From assembly GCF_000170835.1 (NCBI RefSeq), contig NZ_ABCP01000007.1, positions 1 through 64,000 of the forward strand: a stretch of DNA of 64,000 nt, read 5' to 3'. Position 1 is the first letter of the stretch, and each line of letters opens with the position of its first letter. Made by a program: the position numbers and the translations under genes. Of this stretch, positions 52,204 through 60,035 are shown piece by piece. The DNA comes from Marinobacter algicola DG893. GTDB lineage: Bacteria > Pseudomonadota > Gammaproteobacteria > Pseudomonadales > Oleiphilaceae. The notes below the pieces were generated by a model that was not told the origin of the DNA, did no database searches, and was given only the letters and a program-made list of their open reading frames with translations.

Positions 52204-53883
52204 ATGCTCACACAGCTCACCGTTTCCAATTACGCCATTGCCGAGCGGGTCGAACTTCAGTTTGGAAAGGGCATGACGGCACTGACCGGAGAAACCGGTG
52301 CCGGCAAATCCATTGTCCTGGACGCCCTTGGCCTTGCCATGGGGGGGCGCGCCGACGCTGGCGCCGTACGCCATGGCGCCAAACGCGCCGACATCACCGC
52401 GACCTTCGACGTATCCCGCATTGCCGAAGCCCGACAATGGCTGGAAAACCATGAGCTCGATGATGACCACGAATGCATTTTGCGACGGGTAATCAGCAAG
52501 GACGGCCGCTCTCGCGCCTACATCAACGGCCAGCCCTGCCCCCTTGCTCACCTGAAGGATCTGGGTAGCGCCCTGATGGACATCCACAGCCAGCATCAGC
52601 ACCAGTCGCTACTGCGCAAGGAGACCCACCGCAAACTGCTGGATGAGTTCGCTGGCGCAGAAGCGCTGGGAGAACAAACCAGGGACGCCTGGAAGGCCTG
52701 GCACAAAACCCGCCAGCGACTGACTGAACGCCAGCAGAATGCCGATGAGGCAGAGGCCCGCCTGCAGTTGCTGCGCTACCAGGTAGAAGAACTGGACCGC
52801 CTGGCGTTGGAAGACGGAGAGCAGGCAGAGCTGGAGAAGGAGCAGGAACAGCTCAGCCATGCCGACACGGTACTGCATAACAGCCATCAGGCTACCCTGC
52901 TGTGCACGGAAGATGAGAATAGTGCGGCGGATCTGGTACGCCAGGCATTACAGCAACTGGAACAGCTGCCGGTGGAGGTTCCGGCACTGGCGGAAACCAT
53001 CCAGATGCTGAATGAAGCCCAGATTCAAATCACCGAGGCCGGCGACAACCTGCGCCACTTTGTGGAAGATTACGACGCCGATCCAGCCCGGCTGGCCGAA
53101 GTGGAAGAACGTCTGAGTGCCATTTACCAGATGGCCCGCAAGCACCGCATCACACCGGAGACTCTCCCGGAATTCCACCAGAGCCTCAGTGCCGAACTGG
53201 CCTCCCTGGACGACGGCGAAGGCAGTGTTGAGAAACTGGAAGCGGAACTGGAAGAACAGCGAAGTCACTTCAATACACTGGCGACCGAGCTGTCGAACGC
53301 TCGCCAACAGGCTGCTGCCAACCTTGATCAGCGCATCGCGGAGGAGCTCGCCCAACTGAGCATGCCAGCGGTTCAGTTTGTCACTCATCTGAGCCGAAAC
53401 AAGGGCGACGAGCCTGCACCCCATGGCCTGGAAGACATTGAATTCCTGGTCAGCGCCAACCCGGGCCAACCAGCACGCCCTCTAGCCAAGGTGGCCTCGG
53501 GCGGCGAACTCTCACGCATCAGCCTGGCCATTCAGGTGGTGGTTGCCCAGACCTCCACCACACCAACACTGGTCTTTGATGAAGTGGATGTGGGCATTGG
53601 TGGCGGAACCGCCGAAGTGGTTGGCCGCCTGCTTCGCAGCCTGGGCAGCAATGGACAGGTTCTGTGCGTCACGCATCTTGCCCAGGTTGCAGCCCAGTGC
53701 CATCAGCACCTGTTCGTCAGCAAGTTTACGGAATCAGACGCCACTTACTCGAAGATTGAGTCACTGGACGACAATGGCAGAGTCAGCGAAGTGGCAAGAA
53801 TGCTCGGCGGCGTGGATATGACCGAACACACCATTGCCCACGCCCACGAAATGTTCACCAAAGGCCAGGCAACGCACCACTGA
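52204..53883 (+). CDS. recN: DNA repair protein RecN
   Basis: SMC-like ATPase for double-strand-break repair, strongly SOS-induced. 559 residues: Walker A GETGAGKS (Lys35), a long central coiled coil (about 150-370), signature LAKVASGGELSRISLAIQVV, Walker B TLVFDEVDVGIGG and the late VLCVTHLAQVAAQC. ATG 52204 has GGAGG 8 nt upstream; the frame stays open for 299 codons further upstream but that part lies opposite grpE and is not coding. Preceded by a sigma-70 promoter with two LexA boxes. Confidence 0.97.
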   Translation: MLTQLTVSNYAIAERVELQFGKGMTALTGETGAGKSIVLDALGLAMGGRADAGAVRHGAKRADITATFDVSRIAEARQWLENHELDDDHECILRRVISKDGRSRAYINGQPCPLAHLKDLGSALMDIHSQHQHQSLLRKETHRKLLDEFAGAEALGEQTRDAWKAWHKTRQRLTERQQNADEAEARLQLLRYQVEELDRLALEDGEQAELEKEQEQLSHADTVLHNSHQATLLCTEDENSAADLVRQALQQLEQLPVEVPALAETIQMLNEAQIQITEAGDNLRHFVEDYDADPARLAEVEERLSAIYQMARKHRITPETLPEFHQSLSAELASLDDGEGSVEKLEAELEEQRSHFNTLATELSNARQQAAANLDQRIAEELAQLSMPAVQFVTHLSRNKGDEPAPHGLEDIEFLVSANPGQPARPLAKVASGGELSRISLAIQVVVAQTSTTPTLVFDEVDVGIGGGTAEVVGRLLRSLGSNGQVLCVTHLAQVAAQCHQHLFVSKFTESDATYSKIESLDDNGRVSEVARMLGGVDMTEHTIAHAHEMFTKGQATHH

Positions 53884-53930
53884 ACAGTTTGAAAGGTAAG
53901 CGTATTCCCCTCTCGATCCTGAGAGTTGTT

Positions 53931-53964
53931 GGGGCGGGCTAAAACCCCGCCCCCTTTTTTCTTT
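53931..53964 (+). terminator. Rho-independent terminator after recN
   Basis: GGGGCGGG (53931-53938), loop with CTAAAACC, CCGCCCC (to 53953), then TTTTTTCTTTTT. Strong plus-strand terminator 47 bp after recN. Confidence 0.88.
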
Positions 53965-53973
53965 TTGCCCGGA

Positions 53974-53997
53974 CAAATCCTGAATGATCAGGATTTG
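53974..53997 (-). terminator. Hairpin at the 3' end of fur
   Basis: CAAATCCTGA (53974-53983), loop ATGA, TCAGGATTTG (53988-53997). The stem includes the fur stop codon. The following minus-strand bases are not T-rich until about 10 nt on, so termination is plausible but weak. Confidence 0.5.
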
Positions 53998-54398
53998 AGG
54001 GGTTTGACGTAAAGAATCAGGCTGTGATCGACAATTTCATAGCCTCGTTCTTTGGCAATCTTTTGCTGCCGCTCTTCGATCACCTCATCGACGAACTCAA
54101 TGACCTCACCGGTCTGTGTGCAGACCATGTGATCATGATGATCGTCGCCGGCCATCTCAAATACGGCGTGCCCACCCTCGAAGTTGTGGCGCAGAACCAG
54201 GCCAGCTGCCTCAAACTGAGTCAGCACCCGGTAGACGGTTGCCAGGCCCACGTCATCACCCTGTTCGAGGAGCTTTTTGTACACATCCTCGGCGCTGAGG
54301 TGATGCTCCTCGGAATTCTCCAGGATATTGAAGATCTTCACTCTTGGCAGAGTGACTTTAAGACCGACTTTTCGTAATTCGGTGTTTTCGGATGACAT
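53988..54398 (-). CDS. fur: Ferric uptake regulator Fur
   Basis: Iron-responsive dimeric repressor. 136 residues: winged helix (LRKVGLKVTLPRVKIFNIL; HLSAEDVYKKLLEQGDDVGLATVYRVL) and metal-binding dimerisation domain (HHDHMVCTQTGEVIEFVDEVIEERQQ). Only one Cys remains in that region (no CxxC), as in pseudomonad Fur proteins. ATG 54398 (MSSENTELRKVGLK) gives the normal length; 18 codons upstream are dropped. Divergent from bamE, the conserved pairing. Confidence 0.97.
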   Translation of the reverse strand: MSSENTELRKVGLKVTLPRVKIFNILENSEEHHLSAEDVYKKLLEQGDDVGLATVYRVLTQFEAAGLVLRHNFEGGHAVFEMAGDDHHDHMVCTQTGEVIEFVDEVIEERQQKIAKERGYEIVDHSLILYVKPLKS

Positions 54399-54520
54399 GT
54401 TACGATTCACTCTTTGGTGTGCCTCACGGCTTCCGGTATGATGAAGCCGCATGTTAACGGTCAGACCGTGTCACACCTGCCCCTGGCAGGCGATTTCAAG
54501 ATAGAGGATTTCCCCCGGCG

Positions 54521-54847
54521 ATGCAAAAGCTCACAGCTCTCATTCTAACTCTCATCATGGCTGGCTGTGTTTTCCCAGGCGTATACAAGATCAACGTACA
54601 ACAGGGGAACATACTGACCGACGAAGAGCTGACATCACTGGCCGAGGGCATGTCCCGCAGCCAGGTCCACTCCTTGCTGGGAACGCCGCTGATGACAAAC
54701 CCCGCCGATCCGTCGCGGGAATACTACGTGTACACCTTCCAGCGCAGTGGTGGCGACATCAAAGAACAACGGGTCATCGTCTACTACGATAACGACCAGT
54801 ATTCCCATTACGAAGCCCAACTATTGGAAGAAACGCCCGCCTACTGA
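54521..54847 (+). CDS. bamE: Outer membrane assembly lipoprotein BamE
   Basis: Non-essential partner of the BamABCDE machine that folds outer-membrane proteins. 108 residues: lipoprotein signal MQKLTALILTLIMAGC (Cys16), then the SmpA/OmlA core: YKINVQQGNILTDEELTSLAEGMSRSQVHSLLGTPL and YYVYTFQRSG. Divergent from fur as in pseudomonads, and convergent with rnfH 8 bp away with no room for a terminator between them. Confidence 0.95.
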   Translation: MQKLTALILTLIMAGCVFPGVYKINVQQGNILTDEELTSLAEGMSRSQVHSLLGTPLMTNPADPSREYYVYTFQRSGGDIKEQRVIVYYDNDQYSHYEAQLLEETPAY

Positions 54848-54855
54848 GCCCGACC

Positions 54856-55137
54856 TCAGCCCTTCTTCTTTGCCCGGTTGAGCCGGGCTTGCTTGGGATC
54901 GATCTGTAGCGGCCGGTAAACTTCAACCCGGTCGCCGTCCCGTAATTCGTGGGCAGAGGGGTTCTTGATCACCTTGCCGAAGATCCCCATATCGTCACTT
55001 TCCGGGTCGACCTCAGGAAATATGGCGACAATGCCGGAGCGCTTCACAGCCTCCACAGCGGTGGTGCCCTCTTCAACACTCAAGCTGATGATTTCCTGCC
55101 TGTCCGGCCGGGCAAAGGCCACCTCTACTCGAATCAT
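54856..55137 (-). CDS. rnfH: RnfH-family ubiquitin-like protein
   Basis: 93 residues of the beta-grasp RnfH family: VEVAFARPDRQEIISLSVEEGTTAVEAVKRSGI, and the loop DMGIFGKVIKNPSAHELRDGDRVEVYRPL. Exact function unknown; the family is always found next to ratA. Two bp after ratA, so co-expressed. The C-terminal basic tail (RLNRAKKKG) is usual. Confidence 0.93.
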   Translation of the reverse strand: MIRVEVAFARPDRQEIISLSVEEGTTAVEAVKRSGIVAIFPEVDPESDDMGIFGKVIKNPSAHELRDGDRVEVYRPLQIDPKQARLNRAKKKG

Positions 55138-55139
55138 TG

Positions 55140-55580
55140 TTATCCCCCGAGATAGACTTGGTCTGCGCGGCGGCAGAACGCATCCACCATGGTATTCGCA
55201 GCCTGATTGAAGACTGGCCCAAACGTCATCCTCGACAAGGATCCGGAAAACTCGAATTCCAGCGTAAGAATCACCTTGCAGGCGTTATTCTGCAGCGGCT
55301 TGAACTGCCAACGACCGCTAAGGTTGCGGAAAGGGCCATCCACCAGACTCATTTCAATGGTATGCGGCAGATACAGCTGGTTGCGCGTGGTCAGCCGGTG
55401 ACGGATACCACCTTTGGCAATGTCCATGGACGCCATGATTTCGTGATCTGTCTGCTCGTGCACCTTGCTGGCCGAACACCAGGGAAGAAAGTCGGGGTAG
55501 CTGGCAACATCGTTGACCAGGTGGAACATGCGTTCCGCCGAGTGCATGACCAGCGCGGTCTTGTCGATCTGATGGGGCAT
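55140..55580 (-). CDS. ratA: RatA / coenzyme Q-binding START-domain protein
   Basis: 146-residue polyketide-cyclase/START-fold protein: MPHQIDKTALVMHSAERMFHLVNDVASYPDFLPWCSASKVHE and LTLEFEFSGSLSRMTFGPVFNQAANTMVDAFCRRA. In E. coli the gene was described as a toxin that blocks 70S association; the mitochondrial homologue Coq10 binds ubiquinone, and that role seems as likely here. Paired with rnfH and divergent (across the transporter) from smpB, the conserved smpB-ratA-rnfH neighbourhood. Confidence 0.92.
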   Translation of the reverse strand: MPHQIDKTALVMHSAERMFHLVNDVASYPDFLPWCSASKVHEQTDHEIMASMDIAKGGIRHRLTTRNQLYLPHTIEMSLVDGPFRNLSGRWQFKPLQNNACKVILTLEFEFSGSLSRMTFGPVFNQAANTMVDAFCRRADQVYLGG

Positions 55581-55661
55581 TGGAACCGGACGTCCTGCTT
55601 GCGAATACTTTTGAGTTGATGACCCTGCAAAGGGGATTCCCCTTTAACCGGGACGCCAATA

Positions 55662-57269
55662 TCAGACGCTATGATAAAGGATATCACCGCTGTTGGGGTC
55701 ACTTTCCTGCCTGGCCGGACCATTCTTACCGCTCTCCTCTCCTGGCCTGGCCTCTGTATTGCCCCCCCTGTCGGCATCATCGGCCTCATTGTTGATATCG
55801 TCCGGATCCGGCGCAGCGGGCGTCATTGAACTTGGCGCCAACTCAGCGGAAGGTTCGCACCACAAGCCGTTGCTACCGCTATTGCACAAAGCCACCAGCG
55901 ACGTGGCGGTGTACTGCAGGCCGATATACGCCACCACCAACGGCAAAATCAAACGCATCACCCAGAACCATATACGGCCAATCAGACGTGGCGCCTTTCC
56001 CAGTATGGTGAAGGTCAGATTGCGGGTCAGGTACCAGCCCGCGAAGACAGAAATCAGGATACTCACCAGCGGAATCAGAAAGCCACCCGTGATCAGCTCG
56101 AGCCAGCGGAACAAGGTACCCCCGGCGAAACGTTCATCGGACCATAGATTGAAGGACAGCAACGACCCAAGCCCCGCCAGCCAGACCGAACCACCCATCA
56201 GGAAGGCAGATAAGCCCCTTGGTGCGCCTGTCCACTCCTGAAACCAACCGACCACCGGCTCAAGCAACGAAAGAGACGTCGTCCACACAATCATGACGAT
56301 GACCAGGAACACAGCCGCCACCAGAAACTGACTGCCCGGCAGATCCGCCAGGGCCACCGGCAACGACAGGAACAGTAGCCCGAACCCACGCTCGCCTTCC
56401 ATGGAATGGCCATCAGGCGCCAACGAATAAATCGCCAACCCGGCCCCGATGGCGATCAGGGTATCCATCAACACCACAGCCAGCACAGAACGCTTAAGAC
56501 GAGTGTCTGCGGGTGTATAGGCACCGAACAGGGTCCACACGCCCATACCGAGCCCAAGAGTGAAAAACGCGTGAAACAACGCTGCCCGCAAACTGTCCAG
56601 GGTCACATCGGCGGGGCGGAAATCCAGCATAAAGTCCGACGCGCTGCGAAAATCCCCGCTCCAGGCGGCAAGACCGCAGAGCGCCAGCAAAATCAGCATC
56701 ATCGCCGGGGCCACCACCCGCACCGCACGCTCTACACCGTCCACCACACCCTGCATCGATACCCACACCACCAGCAACAGGAAGAACCCGTGCCAGCCCA
56801 TGAATACGCGATAGTCCCGAGAGTCTGACACCAGTGTCGAGAGGATACCTGCAGCTTCGGCTTCCCCGGCACCAATAAACCGCCCCATCGCACCATAGAA
56901 CACATAGGCCAGAGCGATGGCACCGAAAACAGCCGTAAAGGAAAGCACCAGAAAAGCCGCCAGCACACCCAGCCGGCCAGCCCACATCCACGCCCGAGAC
57001 CGACGCGCACTGCGAACAAAACCATCCATCGCCAGCACCAATCCGTGGCGGGCATATCTTCCCATAGCGGACTCGGTCACCATCAACGGCAGGGTCACCA
57101 ACAACAGGCACGCCAGGTACAGCAATATGAACAACCCGCCGCCATGCTGGCCAGCCAGGTAGGGGAACTGCCACACGTTCGCCAGACCAAAGGTTGCCCC
57201 GGTCGCGGCCCAGAAAAAAGTGGTTGGCCGGGTCCAGGACCCGATTGGTGTTTCGTATGGAGTAGGCAT
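55662..57269 (-). CDS. Neurotransmitter:sodium symporter (SNF) family transporter
   Basis: 535 residues, about 11-12 membrane segments. The opening WTRPTTFFWAATGATFGLANVWQFPYLAGQHGGG carries the LeuT-type sodium and substrate site of TM1; TM6 and TM8 regions (AALFHAFFTLGLGMGVWTLFGAYTP) also fit. Likely imports an amino acid with sodium; the substrate is not determinable. The hydrophilic C-terminal tail of about 60 residues (Asp/Glu/Asn-rich) is long. ATG 57269 (MPTPYETPIGSW) has GGGA at 5 nt; a start 18 codons earlier lacks a site. It separates smpB from ratA, which are usually adjacent. Confidence 0.9.
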   Translation of the reverse strand: MPTPYETPIGSWTRPTTFFWAATGATFGLANVWQFPYLAGQHGGGLFILLYLACLLLVTLPLMVTESAMGRYARHGLVLAMDGFVRSARRSRAWMWAGRLGVLAAFLVLSFTAVFGAIALAYVFYGAMGRFIGAGEAEAAGILSTLVSDSRDYRVFMGWHGFFLLLVVWVSMQGVVDGVERAVRVVAPAMMLILLALCGLAAWSGDFRSASDFMLDFRPADVTLDSLRAALFHAFFTLGLGMGVWTLFGAYTPADTRLKRSVLAVVLMDTLIAIGAGLAIYSLAPDGHSMEGERGFGLLFLSLPVALADLPGSQFLVAAVFLVIVMIVWTTSLSLLEPVVGWFQEWTGAPRGLSAFLMGGSVWLAGLGSLLSFNLWSDERFAGGTLFRWLELITGGFLIPLVSILISVFAGWYLTRNLTFTILGKAPRLIGRIWFWVMRLILPLVVAYIGLQYTATSLVALCNSGSNGLWCEPSAELAPSSMTPAAPDPDDINNEADDADRGGNTEARPGEESGKNGPARQESDPNSGDILYHSV

Positions 57270-57449
57270 TCCATTCCCTGACGACTTCTCAGCGCACATT
57301 GTAGCGGAGGAATCGCAACCCATACGACCATCGACTCAGTCAATCGCGCCGATTTCGTGACCAGTCTGGCACTCCTAGGCTACAATGCGCGCTTTTCCGG
57401 CACGATTACGCACGGTAAATTTTTCTGTCCGACTCCGGATCAACGATTC

Positions 57450-57929
57450 ATGAGCAAGAAGAAACCCGGCGCACCGAGCGCCACCATTGCCCTAAACAAA
57501 AAGGCAAAACACGAATATCACATCGAGGAACGCTTTGAGGCGGGCCTGGCCCTGCTCGGTTGGGAAGTAAAATCCATCCGTGCCGGCAAGGCGCAGCTCA
57601 CCGACGCCTACGTGCTGCTAAAGGACGGAGAGGCTTGGCTGCTGGGATCTCACATTATCCCTCTAACCGCCGCTTCAACCCACGTTATCGCGGACCCGAC
57701 CCGAACACGCAAATTGCTACTGCACGCCAAGGAAATTGCCAAAATCGTTGGCAAGGTTAACCAGGCGGGCCACACCTGCATCCCCCTGGCCATGTACTGG
57801 AAGAAGAACAAGGTGAAGTGCGAAATTGCCCTGGTGAAAGGCAAGAAACTCTTCGACAAACGCGCCACCGAGAAAGAACGGGACTGGAACCGCCAGAAAC
57901 AACGCATCCTCCGCGAAACCAACGTCTGA
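57450..57929 (+). CDS. smpB: SsrA-binding protein SmpB
   Basis: Binds tmRNA and positions it in stalled ribosomes for trans-translation. 159 residues: [65 protein letters not shown] and a basic C-terminal tail. ATG 57450 ([10 protein letters not shown]) gives the family length; 31 upstream in-frame codons are dropped. Its RNA partner ssrA lies 1.7 kb downstream on the same strand, with the acyltransferase gene between. Confidence 0.97.
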   Translation: MSKKKPGAPSATIALNKKAKHEYHIEERFEAGLALLGWEVKSIRAGKAQLTDAYVLLKDGEAWLLGSHIIPLTAASTHVIADPTRTRKLLLHAKEIAKIVGKVNQAGHTCIPLAMYWKKNKVKCEIALVKGKKLFDKRATEKERDWNRQKQRILRETNV

Positions 57930-58092
57930 TCCGCTGGCCGGGCCCCGCGCCCGGCATCCTCTCCCCGCAACTTATGTCGCATCTGCATCCTCTTTTAGCC
58001 CCTCCCTGATCGGCCTATACTCGATCCTTTACCCCAATCCGCAAACGGACAGCGGCTACCCAGGGACAGACGGGAACCAAAGGGAGCAAGTG

Positions 58093-59511
58093 ATGACACG
58101 CCGACAAACACCCATGTCCGCAGTAGATCGCTCGTGGCTACGCATGGAATGCCCCGAGAACCCCATGATGATTTCAGCGGTGCTGGTGTTTGATCAGCCC
58201 ATCGCCCTCAAGCGCCTCAAACGTACGCTCGACGAACGCTTTCTCACCTTCCGGCGCTTTCGACAGCGCGTCGTCACCGAAGGTGACCGCGCGTACTGGC
58301 AGGACGACCCGCTCTTTCATATCGACAACCATATTCATGTTCTTGCCTTGCCCGGCGATGGTGGCAAACAGGAACTGCAAACACTGACCAGCGACCTGAC
58401 CAGTACCTCACTGGATTTCCGGCGCCCGCTCTGGCAAATCCACTACATCGAGAACTATCAGGGTGGCTGCGCCCTTCTGGTTCGCATCCATCACTGCATT
58501 GCCGACGGCATTTCACTGGTGCGTGTGCTGCTCTCACTGACCGACAATTCACCGGAACCAAGGCTCAGCCGTGTATCAACATCCAGCCATACCAAGTCCC
58601 ACGCGCCTCAGGGCCTACGCCAGCTCGCCAGCCGGGCTTTGCACAATGGACAAACCGCCATCGACCAGGCAGGGCTGTTTCTCAAGTCCATCCGCAACGA
58701 CCCGGGCTACCCGTTCAAACTGGCCACCACCGCTGGCAACATCACCGTTGACCTGCTCAAGCTCGGCCTGGCCCCAGCGGAACCAGACACCTGCCTGAAA
58801 ACACCCCTGAGCGGTCGCAAGCATGTCGCCTGGGCCGATCCCCTAAGCCTGGCCGAAGTAAAGGTATGTGCCAGGGCTCTGCGCGGCACTGCCAACGATG
58901 TGCTGTTGTGTGCCGCAGCCGGGGCCTTACAAAGGCACTTTATCGCCACGGGAGAAGCCACACCGGAGTGCGGCATTCGCGTGGCCGTGCCGTTCAACCT
59001 GCGCCCGATGCGGCAACCCATCGAAACCCTGGGCAATCAGTTCGGGCTGGTACTGGTCACCCTGCCCGTGGAAGAAACCGACCCGATCATGCGGTTCCGC
59101 CAGGTTCAGGAAAACATGAACCGCCTCAAACGCTCCTACCAGGCCCAGGTAACCTACAGCCTGCTGGATCTGTTCGGGCGCGGCCCGGATGTCCTTGAGC
59201 GACGGGCTCTCTCCATGCTCAGCAACAAAGCCTCTGCGGTACTCACTAACGTGCCGGGCCCAAAAAAACCTGTATATTTGGCGGGAGCAAAGCTCACCCA
59301 ACCCATGTTCTGGGTGCCCCAGAGCGGCAATATCGGCATCGGTTTGAGCATTTTCAGCTACGCCGGCACGGTGCAGTTTGGCATCACCATCGACAAGAAC
59401 ATCAAGGCCGACCCCGCAAACGTGATGGGGCATTTTCGCGAAAGCTTTGCCGAACTCCTGGACGCTGCGTTGCACAACAACGAACAGAACACCGCCCGGG
59501 CCGCCAGTTGA
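58093..59511 (+). CDS. Wax ester synthase / diacylglycerol acyltransferase (WS/DGAT)
   Basis: Transfers acyl-CoA chains to fatty alcohols (wax esters) or diacylglycerol, making neutral storage lipid at the membrane. 472 residues with the active-site motif HHCIADG (His133, His134, Asp138), the PLW motif at about 112-114, and the late NVPGPKKPVYLAGA stretch typical of the family. AGGGAG lies 6 nt before ATG 58093. These enzymes are characteristic of hydrocarbon-degrading Marinobacter, which carry several copies. Which alcohol or acyl chain it prefers cannot be read from sequence. Confidence 0.92.
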   Translation: MTRRQTPMSAVDRSWLRMECPENPMMISAVLVFDQPIALKRLKRTLDERFLTFRRFRQRVVTEGDRAYWQDDPLFHIDNHIHVLALPGDGGKQELQTLTSDLTSTSLDFRRPLWQIHYIENYQGGCALLVRIHHCIADGISLVRVLLSLTDNSPEPRLSRVSTSSHTKSHAPQGLRQLASRALHNGQTAIDQAGLFLKSIRNDPGYPFKLATTAGNITVDLLKLGLAPAEPDTCLKTPLSGRKHVAWADPLSLAEVKVCARALRGTANDVLLCAAAGALQRHFIATGEATPECGIRVAVPFNLRPMRQPIETLGNQFGLVLVTLPVEETDPIMRFRQVQENMNRLKRSYQAQVTYSLLDLFGRGPDVLERRALSMLSNKASAVLTNVPGPKKPVYLAGAKLTQPMFWVPQSGNIGIGLSIFSYAGTVQFGITIDKNIKADPANVMGHFRESFAELLDAALHNNEQNTARAAS

Positions 59512-59558
59512 TAGGTACAACTGACCACCTGACACCACAAAACAAAACCAGGAAAACC

Positions 59559-59588
59559 TTGAAGTTGGCGGAACCAGCCACATATACT
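59559..59588 (+). promoter_or_regulatory. Sigma-70 promoter of ssrA
   Basis: TTGAAG (59559-59564), 18-bp spacer, TATACT (59583-59588), eight bases before the mature tmRNA 5' end at 59597. Confidence 0.75.
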
Positions 59589-59596
59589 GTCGGTAA

Positions 59597-59961
59597 GGGG
59601 ACGACATGGCTTCGACGCCGGTGGCGAACCCTTGGGTGCATGTCGAGATGGCAGCCAATCTCGTTAATCCAAAGCTGCAACGCAATAGTCGCAAACGACG
59701 AAAACTACGCACTAGCAGCGTAAGCTGCTAGTCGTCCTGACCGGGTCGCCCGTAGCCCGGAAGCAACATCTCAGGACGTCATCGCTTACGGGATGCTCCG
59801 TTTTCCAGAGTTCACTGGCTAACGGCTAAGATTTAAAGAACTCGGTTCTTGCACCCTGGCTCTCGGGTCGCTTGAACTTAAATCAATAGAGAGACGCTAA
59901 ACATGTAGACCTCAAGGCTGAGTACTGGCGGACGCGGGTTCAATTCCCGCCGTCTCCACCA
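59597..59961 (+). ncRNA. ssrA: Transfer-messenger RNA (tmRNA)
   Basis: 365 nt. The 5' GGGGACG pairs with 3' CGTCTCC followed by A-CCA (59958-59961), forming the tRNA-like acceptor; the T-arm GCGGGTTCAATTCCCGC is intact. The tag frame starts at GCA 59691 and reads ANDENYALAA, stop TAA at 59721-59723, preceded by the conserved AATAGTC resume region. Together with SmpB it rescues stalled ribosomes and marks products for ClpXP. The 3' end is the attachment site of the island that follows; the gene remains whole. Confidence 0.97.
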
Positions 59962-59976
59962 AATGCTTTACTGTCA

Positions 59977-60035
59977 ATGAGTTAGCACACCAAGGCCAGT
60001 TTGGTACATCAATCTGGTACAAGGTCCTAACTCAT
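59977..60035. promoter_or_regulatory. Inverted and direct repeats before the integrase gene
   Basis: ATGAGTTAG (59977-59985) is an inverted copy of CTAACTCAT (60027-60035), which includes the integrase start codon. Between them TGGTACA occurs twice (60002-60008 and 60015-60021). These may be arm-type integrase or excisionase sites, or an autoregulatory operator. Confidence 0.45.
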
